Assembly (NCBI RefSeq): GCF_028714775.1
Contig: NZ_JAQTLS010000011.1
Span: forward strand, 113,274-177,273
Length of the DNA stretch: 64,000 bases
Source: Thiothrix sp.
GTDB lineage: Bacteria; Pseudomonadota; Gammaproteobacteria; Thiotrichales; Thiotrichaceae
Direction of reading: 5' to 3'
Part shown: in pieces, positions 1-8,687 of the stretch
How the letters are laid out: every line of letters starts with the position of its first letter
Numbering within the stretch: the first letter of the stretch is position 1
Program-made: the position numbers and the translations under genes
The notes under the pieces: generated by a model
Database searches by the model: none
What the model saw: the letters and a program-made list of their open reading frames with translations, nothing else
Told to the model about the DNA's origin: nothing

Positions 1-311
1 ATGTAAATAACCGTCAACCTATCGTAAACGGCATTGAAAATTTGCAGTTCATGTATGGTATTGACGGCAATTTGGATGGTACTGCCGATTATTTTTTGAA
101 TGCTACCGATACCACTAGTGGCGCTTTGTGGCGACGGGTAATCAGTATTAAAGTTGCAATTTTGGTTAGGTCACTTGAGCCAGTATTGGAGACAGCCACA
201 GCGTCATCTTATAAATTACTGGATAAAACGGTGAACATAACAACACCTGACCGTTACCAGCGGCGGGTTTACACGACGGTTATCCAGTTGCGCAATGTGG
301 TGGACGGCTAA
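1..311 (+). CDS. pilW: Type IV pilus assembly protein PilW, C-terminal part (5' end outside window)
   Basis: The reading frame is open from base 3 to a TAA at 309-311, so only about the last 100 residues are present and the start lies upstream. The visible piece contains a VNGIENLQFMYGID stretch, which resembles the pseudopilin-fold segment before the C-terminus of PilW minor pilins, and it ends in a TTVIQLRN strand. PilW is a minor pilin that primes type IV pilus assembly at the inner membrane. The identity is supported mostly by context: pilX, a pilin and pilY1 follow at once on the same strand with 8 to 28 bp gaps, which is the usual minor-pilin operon. Confidence 0.75.
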   Translation, partial: VNNRQPIVNGIENLQFMYGIDGNLDGTADYFLNATDTTSGALWRRVISIKVAILVRSLEPVLETATASSYKLLDKTVNITTPDRYQRRVYTTVIQLRNVVDG

Positions 312-319
312 AAGGGGGA

Positions 320-841
320 ATGATGAATAAGCCAATACATACAATAAACAGGCAACAAGGCTCAGTGCTGCTGTGGGGGCTGGTCATTTTACTGGTGTTG
401 ACTGTGATGGGTGTCGCTGCTTCGCGCATGGCGGGCACGGATACCCGGATTGCGGGGAACCAGATGATGTACATGCTGACCTTCCAAGGTGCTGATTCCA
501 TGTTGCGCAAATCGGCTACCTTGTATGAAGTGCTCCAAACCGCGACGAATGGTACAGCACCCGCTACCCCGAAAAAAGGTGTGGTCAAGGAACGCACGCT
601 GGATGGGAGCAATAGCTACACGGATAGCTACAGCAATGTTACTGCTATAGGGGTATCGGACATGGGTGAATCGCAAGGTTGCCCACTGTTGAAGATCGCT
701 ATCACCACGGAAATGACTTCTGATACGGGCGGTATTACCTGCCGGGTGTTCACGACGGATGTCAATGCATCCCTCACGGGAACAGGCGCTCGCAGCCAAC
801 ATTCGGAAGGGGTGTTAAAGCCTGTCCCCACAGCAAATTGA
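320..841 (+). CDS. pilX: Type IV pilus minor pilin PilX
   Basis: This 173-residue protein has a short basic leader, then a prepilin-like junction after Gly14 (QQG|SVLLWG) and one hydrophobic helix at about residues 15-36, with VAASRMAGTDTRIAGNQM after it. That layout is typical of the PilX N-terminal domain. The residue at mature position 5 is Trp rather than the Glu of major pilins, which is tolerated in PilX-type minor pilins. A GGGGGAA ribosome-binding site sits just before the start; a second ATG follows immediately, so the start may be three bases later. In the family, PilX helps prime pilus assembly and modulates adhesion or aggregation. It lies between pilW and the pilin gene in one operon. 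Confidence 0.85.
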   Translation: MMNKPIHTINRQQGSVLLWGLVILLVLTVMGVAASRMAGTDTRIAGNQMMYMLTFQGADSMLRKSATLYEVLQTATNGTAPATPKKGVVKERTLDGSNSYTDSYSNVTAIGVSDMGESQGCPLLKIAITTEMTSDTGGITCRVFTTDVNASLTGTGARSQHSEGVLKPVPTAN

Positions 842-854
842 TAAGGAACAGATA

Positions 855-1331
855 ATGATAACAATGATGAAATCCTCCCAACGTGGTTTTACCTTGGTCG
901 AGTTGATGATAGCGGTGGCGATTATGGGCATTCTGGCTGCGGTTGCTTACCCCAGTTATGTGTCGCAAGTGCGCAAGGCCAAACGTTCTGATGCGTTTGT
1001 TGCCCTGAATGAGATGGCGCAGCGGCAGGAACGTTATTTTCTGCTCAACCGCAGTTATGCAAAAGGGTTGACGGCTACGTCGGGGGAGCTGGGTTATGGC
1101 ACGACTAGCCCGCAAGGCTTGTATACCCTATCCGTTGCGGCATTGGATGCGGGTGGTGGTGCGTGTACGGGGTTAAGCGCGGATGCTTGCGTGAGTTTCA
1201 CACTGTCGGCAACACCCGTGACAGGTTCGCCGCAGGCCAGTGATAGCGCGTGTAAAACCATCACGCTGGATAACAGGGGAACTAAGGCAGCGAAAGACAA
1301 CAGCAATGCGGCTTCCACTGTCTGTTGGTAA
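855..1331 (+). CDS. pilE: Type IV pilin PilE-like (prepilin)
   Basis: The protein has 158 residues and a textbook class III prepilin signal: a basic leader ending in Gly11, then FTLVELMIAVAIMG with Glu at mature position 5. PilD would cleave and methylate at G|F. The C-terminal half has four cysteines, including one two residues from the end, consistent with a disulfide-bonded D-region. An AAGGAA site lies six bases before the chosen ATG at 855; ATGs at 864 and 867 are alternatives but are worse placed. Its position between pilX and pilY1 suggests the PilE minor-pilin role rather than the major pilin, but sequence alone does not settle this. Confidence 0.85.
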   Translation: MITMMKSSQRGFTLVELMIAVAIMGILAAVAYPSYVSQVRKAKRSDAFVALNEMAQRQERYFLLNRSYAKGLTATSGELGYGTTSPQGLYTLSVAALDAGGGACTGLSADACVSFTLSATPVTGSPQASDSACKTITLDNRGTKAAKDNSNAASTVCW

Positions 1332-1359
1332 CAAGTAAGTAAATGACGGAAAGACAATC

Positions 1360-4300
1360 ATGAAAAATATATCCCGTACTTTGCGCTGGCTACTGTTGCT
1401 GGCTCCTCTCTGGTTTGCCTCAGTGCTGATGGCGGATGAAACCGACCTTTACTACGCGCAAAACACGTCAGCGAATCCTAATATACTGTTTTTGCTGGAT
1501 AACTCTGGCAGCATGGAGCAGAACAAAATTGGCACTAAAACCCGGATGAAAGTGTTGCAGGAAGTATTCACATCAGTAATGGCTTCTGTACCGAGTAACC
1601 TCAATATTGGTCTGATGCGTTACAGCGGGCACAACGATGCAGCCAGTGGGGTCAGTTTTCCGGTAAAGCCAGTTGATTTGGACAAGGACGGTAATGGCAG
1701 CGCCCGCGATATTATCCTTGCCAATTCCAGCGGTATCACAGAGGGGGGGGATAACCTGCCCAACCCTTCTGCTAATCAGCCTGTACGGTCATTCTTGCAA
1801 GATGTTGGCAATAGCTGGTCGGCTCAAGGTTATACTCCCATTGTCGATGCTTTGTATGAGGCTAGCCGCTATTACCGGGGGGAAGATGTGGATTGGGGGC
1901 GTTTGACAGCAGATCATGTCCGTGCTGCCCACCCCTCCACCTACACAGGAACTTTGACGTGGAACCCAAATGCGGGTTGTGGTACGCCGACCGATTGCGT
2001 CCAAGATTGGGGTGAATGCTGGGCAACAATTGTACCGGACAGTTGCCATTCGGAAACCCGTGATGTCTGTAATTGGGGCGTAATCAACAATAATGGGTGC
2101 TGTTGGGTATCGACGGGTGTAGACGAATCGGGCAATGCGACGGGTGGTTATTGTTCCAGTAATACTTGTGAGAATTACGGGTGCTTGGATACGCCTCACC
2201 CCGGTACGGTACAAGTATGCCAACAATATACCTGCGACGGGGCTGTTGAAGGAACAGCTACGTATATTTCCCCTATCCAATATGAATGCCAATCCAATTA
2301 TCTTGTCCTGATGTCGGATGGGAAGCCTGAGTATCCCGCAACTTGGGACACGCCAGATAGCACGGCCTTTTTCCCCCCCTCTATGGATAAGGTCAAAGAC
2401 ATGATAGCGGGGACGTGTACGGATGGCCCGAACGGTTACAACAGTGGGACTTGTGGGCCTGAACTCACCAAATATTTGTCGACCCACGACCAGTCTACTG
2501 CGGTTGATGGTGATCAGTTTGTCCAGACCTTCACTATCGGTTTTGGTTTGAGTGATGTCAATGCAACAAATTACCTTAAGGCATTGGCGAGCGTATCGGA
2601 TGGTGCTTTGGCGGCGAATGATGAGAAAAGTTTAAAGTTAGCGTTTGAGGACATCCTCAAGCAGGTAAAAGCGGGAACTTCCTCCAAGCTGCAATTATCC
2701 GGCGCACCTGCCGCCCAAGTAGTGCCGAAAGCGGTACAACCAAAACAGGCGTTAGCCCAAAATAAACCAGATGGCGAGCTTAAAAAGTTAATGTCCACAC
2801 CATTAGCGGTGGAAGGCTTTAATAAACAGGAACAACAAGTATTGTCTTCTTTCCTGAACCCGCTGAGTTATTGGCGGACATTGGCAGTCGGTGGTTTCTT
2901 TGAGGCAACTGATACCGCTTCCTTATTGGATGCATTCAACAGCATCATTAATAAGGTAACAGCGTCTGCCTCATCCTTCAGCTCACCCAGTTATCAGGTT
3001 GATACTAATACTTTGTTGGCTCATAACGAGTTTGTGTATATCCCGGTGTTTGACCGTAACAACCTGCCGCGTTGGCCGGGTAATTTGAAAAAGTTTAAGC
3101 GCGACAGCAGTGGTCAAATTGTGAATGCTGACGGTACGCCTGCCCTTAATGAAAAAGGTGAGTTTTTGGATACCGCCAAAGATTTATGGAGCGCCAGTGC
3201 CACGCCGGATGGTAAGGATGTCACTTTGGGCGGTGCAGCAAACAAGCTGCCCGCTCCGGCTAGCCGCAAGCTGTATACCGATGTCAGTGCAACGGCTGAC
3301 CTGACCAGCGCCACCAATAAATTGGATACCACGAATACCAGCCTGACTAACACCATGTTAGTGGCGGGGCAAACGTATACTACCCAGAATACCCTGCTGG
3401 ATTTCTACAACGGTGTGACGGATGGGATCAGTTGCGCAGGTTGGTACAAGGACTGCTCAGGCAGTACCCATTTTGTCCTTGGTAATCCAACCACCAATGT
3501 CGGTTGTGTCAACATTGCTTCCGTGACAACCTGCCCAGCATTGGGTACGAGCGTAACCACCACCGACCGGAACAATTGGCTGAGCTATATACGGGGTGTG
3601 GGTGCAGATGGGCAACCCCGTAACCGCATGGGGGATATGCTCAACGGTAAGCCCGTCGTGGTCAATACTGGGGCAACCCCGACGGTGTTTACCAGCACCA
3701 ATGAAGGTTTCCTGCACGCGATTGACAGCAGTACCGGGGTCGAGAAATGGGCATTTATGCCGAAAAACTTACTGGGAAATATCAGCACGTTCTACAATAA
3801 CAGCATTCCTAAGAAACACATCTCGGGTATTGACGGCGCGGTGAGCGTGTGGAAATTCCAGTACGACAGCAACACTGACGGTGTGATTAACAGTGCCGAC
3901 AGTTACAAAACTTACCTGTATTTTGGTTTGCGCCAAGGCGGTAAGGAATACTACATGATCGACATTACCGACGTGAACACACCTAAAATCGTTTGGCACA
4001 TTGATCCAAGCACAACGGGTTTCGGTGAATTAGGTTATACGTGGTCAAAACCGGCAATGGCAAAAATGCGTGTTGCCCATGATAGCCCGGAAGATGCCGC
4101 CACCCATGCCAGTGACCTGATTGATGTCTTGGTCTTTGGTGGTGGTTACGATCCTGTCAAAAATAATGTCAATACCCAGTCTCCGGCTTACACCCGTCCG
4201 GCGGATAGCAAAGGCCGCAATGTTTACATTGTCAATGCCAAAACTGGCGCTTTGATTTGGTCACTGCGTGACAATGTTTCAGGGGCAGCCGCCAAATTGC

Positions 4301-5283
4301 TCGACAGCATTCCGGGTGACATCCGTGTGCTGGATATGGACAGGAACGGTGCTCTGGATCGCTTGTATTTCGCCGATACCGGCGGTCATATTTGGCGGGT
4401 GGATATGGATATAGACACGAAAGATGGCACGGTTTCACCCGATACGACCCTTTACAACTACACCAAGGCGAGTTTGAGTGAGTTTGCTAATCTGGGCGGT
4501 TCCGGTTTGAACAAGCGTATGTTCTTCTACGAGCCAGATGTGGCGCTGCTGCAAAGCGGTGGTAAAGCGATCTTAACCTTGTCGATTGGCAGTGGCTACC
4601 GTACCCGTCCGTTGCACCAAGGGGCAGACCGTTTTTACATGCTGGTCGACCGTAACCCGTTTGATGCGCCGAGTAACAGCATTTTCCCGATTACGGAGGA
4701 TTCCAAGTTGGTCAGCATCGTCAACGGCGATGGCACGGACAATACCTCAAAGCTGGGGACGACAGGTACGAGCAACGACAGGTTGATACTGACCGATACC
4801 TCGCTCAATGGTTGGTATTACAGCTTGCCGAACACAGGTGAAAAAGTGCTGGCTCCGGCGGTGACGTTCCTCAACAAGGTCGTGTTCACCACTTTCTCAG
4901 CGGATGCCGGTGAATCGACCGACCCTTGCGAGTCGCCACCAAACAGCGCCCGCGCGTATGTGCTGGACCTGTTTAACGGGCAAGCCGTCGCTGACCTCGA
5001 CCGGGTAAGTGGCAATGAACGTTCGGTGATTGCGGGTGTGAATGAGATTCTGGACGCTGCCCAGATTATCTTCCGCGCCCCTAGCCTTGCCGATGGCACA
5101 GCTTGTAACAGCGCCAACAAGGACAGTTGTGATAAGCAGTATGTCGAAATCCGCGTGGGTAAAATGAGCCTGCCACTGATGGGTAATGACAATGCCTCAG
5201 GAGCGGGTGTGGCTGGAAGTGTGAATATTGGCAATATCCTGCCGCGCATGTTCTGGCGTGACGACGATGTGTCAGGGAACTAG
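1360..5283 (+). CDS. pilY1: Type IV pilus tip adhesin PilY1
   Basis: This 1307-residue protein starts with a Sec signal peptide (about residues 1-25). A von Willebrand A-like domain follows, with a DxSxS metal site at Asp47-Asn-Ser-Gly-Ser51. A cysteine-rich segment of about 13 cysteines (roughly residues 206-311) lies inside the vWA domain, before the LVLMSDGKPEYP strand. The C-terminal half is the PilY1 beta-propeller, with a calcium-loop-like DSNTDGVINSAD near residue 836 and DMDRNGALDRLYFAD further on. PilY1 sits at the pilus tip, promotes extension and can act in surface sensing and adhesion. It closes the pilus operon and overlaps the convergent prmC by four bases. Confidence 0.93.
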   Translation: MKNISRTLRWLLLLAPLWFASVLMADETDLYYAQNTSANPNILFLLDNSGSMEQNKIGTKTRMKVLQEVFTSVMASVPSNLNIGLMRYSGHNDAASGVSFPVKPVDLDKDGNGSARDIILANSSGITEGGDNLPNPSANQPVRSFLQDVGNSWSAQGYTPIVDALYEASRYYRGEDVDWGRLTADHVRAAHPSTYTGTLTWNPNAGCGTPTDCVQDWGECWATIVPDSCHSETRDVCNWGVINNNGCCWVSTGVDESGNATGGYCSSNTCENYGCLDTPHPGTVQVCQQYTCDGAVEGTATYISPIQYECQSNYLVLMSDGKPEYPATWDTPDSTAFFPPSMDKVKDMIAGTCTDGPNGYNSGTCGPELTKYLSTHDQSTAVDGDQFVQTFTIGFGLSDVNATNYLKALASVSDGALAANDEKSLKLAFEDILKQVKAGTSSKLQLSGAPAAQVVPKAVQPKQALAQNKPDGELKKLMSTPLAVEGFNKQEQQVLSSFLNPLSYWRTLAVGGFFEATDTASLLDAFNSIINKVTASASSFSSPSYQVDTNTLLAHNEFVYIPVFDRNNLPRWPGNLKKFKRDSSGQIVNADGTPALNEKGEFLDTAKDLWSASATPDGKDVTLGGAANKLPAPASRKLYTDVSATADLTSATNKLDTTNTSLTNTMLVAGQTYTTQNTLLDFYNGVTDGISCAGWYKDCSGSTHFVLGNPTTNVGCVNIASVTTCPALGTSVTTTDRNNWLSYIRGVGADGQPRNRMGDMLNGKPVVVNTGATPTVFTSTNEGFLHAIDSSTGVEKWAFMPKNLLGNISTFYNNSIPKKHISGIDGAVSVWKFQYDSNTDGVINSADSYKTYLYFGLRQGGKEYYMIDITDVNTPKIVWHIDPSTTGFGELGYTWSKPAMAKMRVAHDSPEDAATHASDLIDVLVFGGGYDPVKNNVNTQSPAYTRPADSKGRNVYIVNAKTGALIWSLRDNVSGAAAKLLDSIPGDIRVLDMDRNGALDRLYFADTGGHIWRVDMDIDTKDGTVSPDTTLYNYTKASLSEFANLGGSGLNKRMFFYEPDVALLQSGGKAILTLSIGSGYRTRPLHQGADRFYMLVDRNPFDAPSNSIFPITEDSKLVSIVNGDGTDNTSKLGTTGTSNDRLILTDTSLNGWYYSLPNTGEKVLAPAVTFLNKVVFTTFSADAGESTDPCESPPNSARAYVLDLFNGQAVADLDRVSGNERSVIAGVNEILDAAQIIFRAPSLADGTACNSANKDSCDKQYVEIRVGKMSLPLMGNDNASGAGVAGSVNIGNILPRMFWRDDDVSGN

Positions 5284-6200
5284 CCCTGTAGCCATTGCCC
5301 TACGCTAACCCTATCGTTGCCTGCCAAATCCGGCAGGCAACGCACTTTCTGGAAACCGGCATTGCGTAGCAGCGCGGTTACAGACGCTCCTTGGTTATAA
5401 CCGTGCTCCAGCAGCAACCAGCCACCTGCTTCCAACCACTGCGGCGCAGTTTGGATAATGTGGCGGATGTCATCCAACCCATCCATTCCCGAAGCCAGCG
5501 CACTCAACGGCTCAAAGCGCACATCGCCTTGCCTTAGGTGCGGGTCATCGGTTTCGATATACGGCGGGTTGGAAACAATCAGGCTGAAACGCTGGGCGGG
5601 TAGGGCGCCAAACCAATCCGATTGCACGAACTGTACGTTGCGGATGTGGTGTGCGTGCGCATTTTCTTGCGCTACGGCAAGTGCGGCTGGCGAGAAATCG
5701 CAGGCAATAACGTGCGCATCCGGGCGCTCGCTGGCGATGGCAAGGGCGATTGCGCCAGTGCCAGTGCCGAGGTCAAGGAGGGAATAACCCCTCACCCCCA
5801 GCCCCTCTCCCTCAAGGGGCGAGGGGAGTAAGAGTAGGGCAGTTTCGACTAGCAATTCGGTTTCGGGGCGGGGGATTAGGGTATCAGGTGTTACTTTTAG
5901 GTTCAGCGTCCAGAATTCGCGTTGCCCCGTCAAATGGGCGATGGGTACGCCCTTTGAACGTTCATCAAGTAAACGCATAAATGCCGTTGCGATAGTGCTA
6001 TCTACTTCTTTTTCAGGCCACGTAAACAACCAAGTACGCGATTTTTGCAAACAATGCGCCAGTAAAATTTCCGCATCCGCCCGCGCCGATTCAGAGCTTG
6101 CTTGCAGTTTCAACACCGCATTTGCCAGTAACTCCCGAATTCTTCCCCCCCTCTCCCCTTGAGGGAGAGGGGTAGGGGGTGAGGGGTTTCCCCTATTCAT
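5280..6200 (-). CDS. prmC: Peptide chain release factor N5-glutamine methyltransferase PrmC (HemK)
   Basis: PrmC methylates the GGQ glutamine of release factors RF1 and RF2. The protein shows the SAM-binding [14 protein letters not shown] motif and the catalytic NPPY motif. I chose the ATG at 6198-6200, which overlaps the last codons of prfA (GATGAATAG) and implies translational coupling. A longer reading from 6236 would start well inside prfA. At 306 residues it is some 20-30 longer than usual. The excess is explained by two in-frame copies of the palindromic repeat: one just after the start ([14 protein letters not shown]) and one before the SAM motif ([14 protein letters not shown]). It is third in a hemA-prfA-prmC operon and overlaps pilY1 tail to tail. 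Confidence 0.93.
   Translation of the reverse strand: MNRGNPSPPTPLPQGERGGRIRELLANAVLKLQASSESARADAEILLAHCLQKSRTWLFTWPEKEVDSTIATAFMRLLDERSKGVPIAHLTGQREFWTLNLKVTPDTLIPRPETELLVETALLLLPSPLEGEGLGVRGYSLLDLGTGTGAIALAIASERPDAHVIACDFSPAALAVAQENAHAHHIRNVQFVQSDWFGALPAQRFSLIVSNPPYIETDDPHLRQGDVRFEPLSALASGMDGLDDIRHIIQTAPQWLEAGGWLLLEHGYNQGASVTALLRNAGFQKVRCLPDLAGNDRVSVGQWLQG
5788..5832 (+). repeat. GC-rich palindromic repeat, copy 1 (inside prmC)
   Basis: It begins CCCCTCACCCCCAGCCCCTC and continues with an inner hairpin CCCTC...GAGGGG. It belongs to the same family as the copies at 6142, 44321, 46526, 63625 and 63679. It is in frame within prmC, where it encodes the [14 protein letters not shown] segment before the SAM-binding motif, and lies in the opposite orientation to the copy at 6142. 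Confidence 0.85.
6142..6186 (-). repeat. GC-rich palindromic repeat, copy 2 (at the 5' end of prmC)
   Basis: Read on the minus strand it begins CCCCTCACCCCCTACCCCTC, nearly the same as copy 1, with an inner CCCTCAAGGGGAGAGG hairpin. It lies a few codons after the prmC start and is translated in frame as [14 protein letters not shown]. It appears to have been inserted just downstream of the prfA/prmC overlap without breaking the reading frame. Confidence 0.85.
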
Positions 6201-7272
6201 CCGCCAACGCTGCCAACTGATCCGCCTGATATTCATTGATCAGCGGCTCAATCACCTGATCCACACTGCCCGCAGTGATTTCGTCCAGCTTGTACAACGT
6301 CAGGTTGATGCGGTGGTCAGTCACTCGCCCTTGCGGGAAGTTATAGGTGCGGATACGTTCCGAGCGGTCGCCGGAACCGACCAGATTTTTGCGGGTTTCC
6401 GCCTGTTCTGCGGCTTGTTTCTGGCGCTCACCCTCGAAAATGCGGGCTTGTAACAGCCCCATCGCGCGTGCGCGGTTTTTGTGTTGCGAACGTTCGTCTT
6501 GGCATTCCACCACAATCCCGGTCGGTAAGTGGGTAATGCGGATCGCGGATTCGGTTTTGTTGATGTGCTGCCCACCCGCACCGGAAGCGCGGTAGGTGTC
6601 CACCTTCAAATCCGCCGAGTTAATGTCGGTGGCTTCCACCTCATCCAATTCTGGCATGACTGCAACGGTGGCGGCAGAAGTATGGATGCGCCCCTGCGAT
6701 TCGGTGGCAGGTACGCGCTGTACGCGGTGTGCTCCAGATTCAAACTTCAGCCGTGAATACGCACCTTGCCCGATGATGCGGGAAATGATTTCTTTGTAAC
6801 CACCGTGTTCACCTTCGTTTTGGCTGATGACTTCAATCTGCCAGCGGCGGTTTTCGGCGTAACGCGAATACATACGGAACAGGTCGCCTGCGAAAATCGC
6901 CGCTTCATCCCCGCCCGTCCCAGCGCGGATTTCCAAGAACACGTTGCTGTTGTCGTGCGGGTCTTTGGGAAGCAACAGCTTTTGTAGGTCGGTTTCGAGC
7001 GTATCGCGGCGGGCTTTCGCGGCTTCGATTTCCTCCGCTGCCATCTCGCGCATTTCCGGGTCGACGAGCATTTCTTGCGCGGCTTCAATGTCGGCAGCGG
7101 TTTGCTGGTAGGCGTGGAAACCTTGCGCGACCGGCTCTAGCTGGCTGTATTCAATCGACAGTTTGCGGAACTGGTTTTGGTCGCTGATTACGTCTGATTC
7201 GCCCAGCAGGAAAGCGATTTCCGCATAGCGTTCGCTTAAGTTTTCCAGTTTTTGCAGGATGGATGCTTTCAC
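6193..7272 (-). CDS. prfA: Peptide chain release factor 1
   Basis: RF1 terminates translation at UAA and UAG. The 359-residue length is normal. The codon-recognition tripeptide PAT is present in [11 protein letters not shown], and the peptidyl-hydrolysis GGQ motif in [13 protein letters not shown]. The start is a GTG at 7270-7272, six bases after the hemA stop, so it is probably translated by coupling. The gene is middle in hemA-prfA-prmC, placing the factor next to the enzyme that methylates its GGQ glutamine. Nothing unusual is visible in the protein. Confidence 0.97.
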   Translation of the reverse strand: MKASILQKLENLSERYAEIAFLLGESDVISDQNQFRKLSIEYSQLEPVAQGFHAYQQTAADIEAAQEMLVDPEMREMAAEEIEAAKARRDTLETDLQKLLLPKDPHDNSNVFLEIRAGTGGDEAAIFAGDLFRMYSRYAENRRWQIEVISQNEGEHGGYKEIISRIIGQGAYSRLKFESGAHRVQRVPATESQGRIHTSAATVAVMPELDEVEATDINSADLKVDTYRASGAGGQHINKTESAIRITHLPTGIVVECQDERSQHKNRARAMGLLQARIFEGERQKQAAEQAETRKNLVGSGDRSERIRTYNFPQGRVTDHRINLTLYKLDEITAGSVDQVIEPLINEYQADQLAALADE

Positions 7273-7278
7273 AGGTGT

Positions 7279-8541
7279 TTAGCCGTTTTCGTCCGAAGAC
7301 AGGTTGAATAAGGTTTTGGCGCTGGCAAGCAAGGCATGGTCGCCGTTGCGGGCGGCGTGGTGCATGGCTTGGGTAGCGTCATGGACGAGTTTGTTGCTCA
7401 AGGTATGCGCCAGAAATTGCAGCGCCTCTTCCGGGCTTTTGCCGTTATGCAGCAAGCCGAGTGCCTTGTCGAAGACTTCTTGGCGCAGTTGTTCGGTGCG
7501 GGCGCGGTACTGGCGGATGGTATCCATGTGGTCTTGCGCCCGCAACCATGCCATGAATTTGGCGGTTTCTTCCGTCACCATGCCTTCGGCTTGTTCGGCG
7601 GCGGCGCGGCGTGATTGCAGGTTTTCTTCGATCACCGATTGCAAGTCATCGACGGTGTAAAGGTAAACGTCGTCGAGTTCCGCCACTTCCTGCTCAATAT
7701 CTCGCGGCACGGCGATGTCGACCATGAACATCGGGCGGTGCTTACGGATTTTGAGGGCGCGTTCTACCGTGCCTTTGCCCAAGATTGGAACGGGGGAGGC
7801 GGTGGAGGAAATCACAATGTCAGCTTGCGGTAAGTGGTCGGCAAGCTCTAACAGGCCGATGCCTTTACCACCGTATTCTGCGGCGAGTTTTTGCGCTTTG
7901 TCGACACTGCGGTTGGCAACCAGCACTTTGCCGATCTTGTTGGCAGCAAGGTGTTTGCCGACCAGTTCGATGGTTTCGCCCGCGCCAATCAGCAGCGCAG
8001 TTTGTTTTTCCAGTTGGCTGAAAATCTGTTTCGCCAGACTGACCGCCGCGAAGGCGACCGAAATCGGGTTTGCGCCGATGCTGGTTTGGGTGCGCACTTT
8101 CTTTGCCGTCGAGAAAGCGTGTTGCATTAGGCGGCTTAACTGGTTGCCCGTTACGGTGTTGTCATTGGCGGTTTGCAGGGCGGATTTCAGTTGCCCAAGG
8201 ATTTGCGGCTCGCCCAATACCAAGGAATCCAGCCCACACGCAACCCGCAGCGCATGGCGTACTGCGGCTTCCTGTTGGTGGATAAACAGGTAAGGGCGCA
8301 GTTGTTCCGCCGGTATTTTGTGCCACTCTGCCAGCCAGTCGATGATCGTCTCGACAGGTTGCTGCTGCTCGCAGACCGCGTAAATCTCGGTGCGGTTACA
8401 GGTGGAAAGGATCAGGTTTTCCTGCACAACCTGACGGGCAGAGTGCAACGCCTGCGGCATACTCTCGGGGGAAAAGGCTACTTTTTCCCGGATGGCTACA
8501 GGTGCGGTTTTATGGTTAACTCCGACAATCAGGATAGGCAT
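7279..8541 (-). CDS. hemA: Glutamyl-tRNA reductase
   Basis: HemA reduces glutamyl-tRNA(Glu) to glutamate-1-semialdehyde with NADPH, the first committed step of C5 tetrapyrrole synthesis. The 420-residue protein has the N-terminal GVNHKTAPVAIREKVAF signature, the catalytic Cys48 in LSTCNRTE, a Rossmann motif GAGETIELVGKHLA and the C-terminal dimerisation helix region. It heads the hemA-prfA-prmC operon. It diverges from the TPR/lolB/ispE operon across a 146-bp region (8542-8687) that should hold both promoters; a TATAAT sits there at 8562-8567, but I could not pair it with a good -35. Confidence 0.97.
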   Translation of the reverse strand: MPILIVGVNHKTAPVAIREKVAFSPESMPQALHSARQVVQENLILSTCNRTEIYAVCEQQQPVETIIDWLAEWHKIPAEQLRPYLFIHQQEAAVRHALRVACGLDSLVLGEPQILGQLKSALQTANDNTVTGNQLSRLMQHAFSTAKKVRTQTSIGANPISVAFAAVSLAKQIFSQLEKQTALLIGAGETIELVGKHLAANKIGKVLVANRSVDKAQKLAAEYGGKGIGLLELADHLPQADIVISSTASPVPILGKGTVERALKIRKHRPMFMVDIAVPRDIEQEVAELDDVYLYTVDDLQSVIEENLQSRRAAAEQAEGMVTEETAKFMAWLRAQDHMDTIRQYRARTEQLRQEVFDKALGLLHNGKSPEEALQFLAHTLSNKLVHDATQAMHHAARNGDHALLASAKTLFNLSSDENG

Positions 8542-8687
8542 TCAGTCACTTATACCAACGATATAATTTTCAGAACCGCGAATTTTCTGCTACGTTATGC
8601 ACGATTACAAGGTGATTCGCAGGATACCCCCTTAAAATCTCCCACAACATAACGGCTATCTCGTATTGAACCCTATCGGAGACATTC

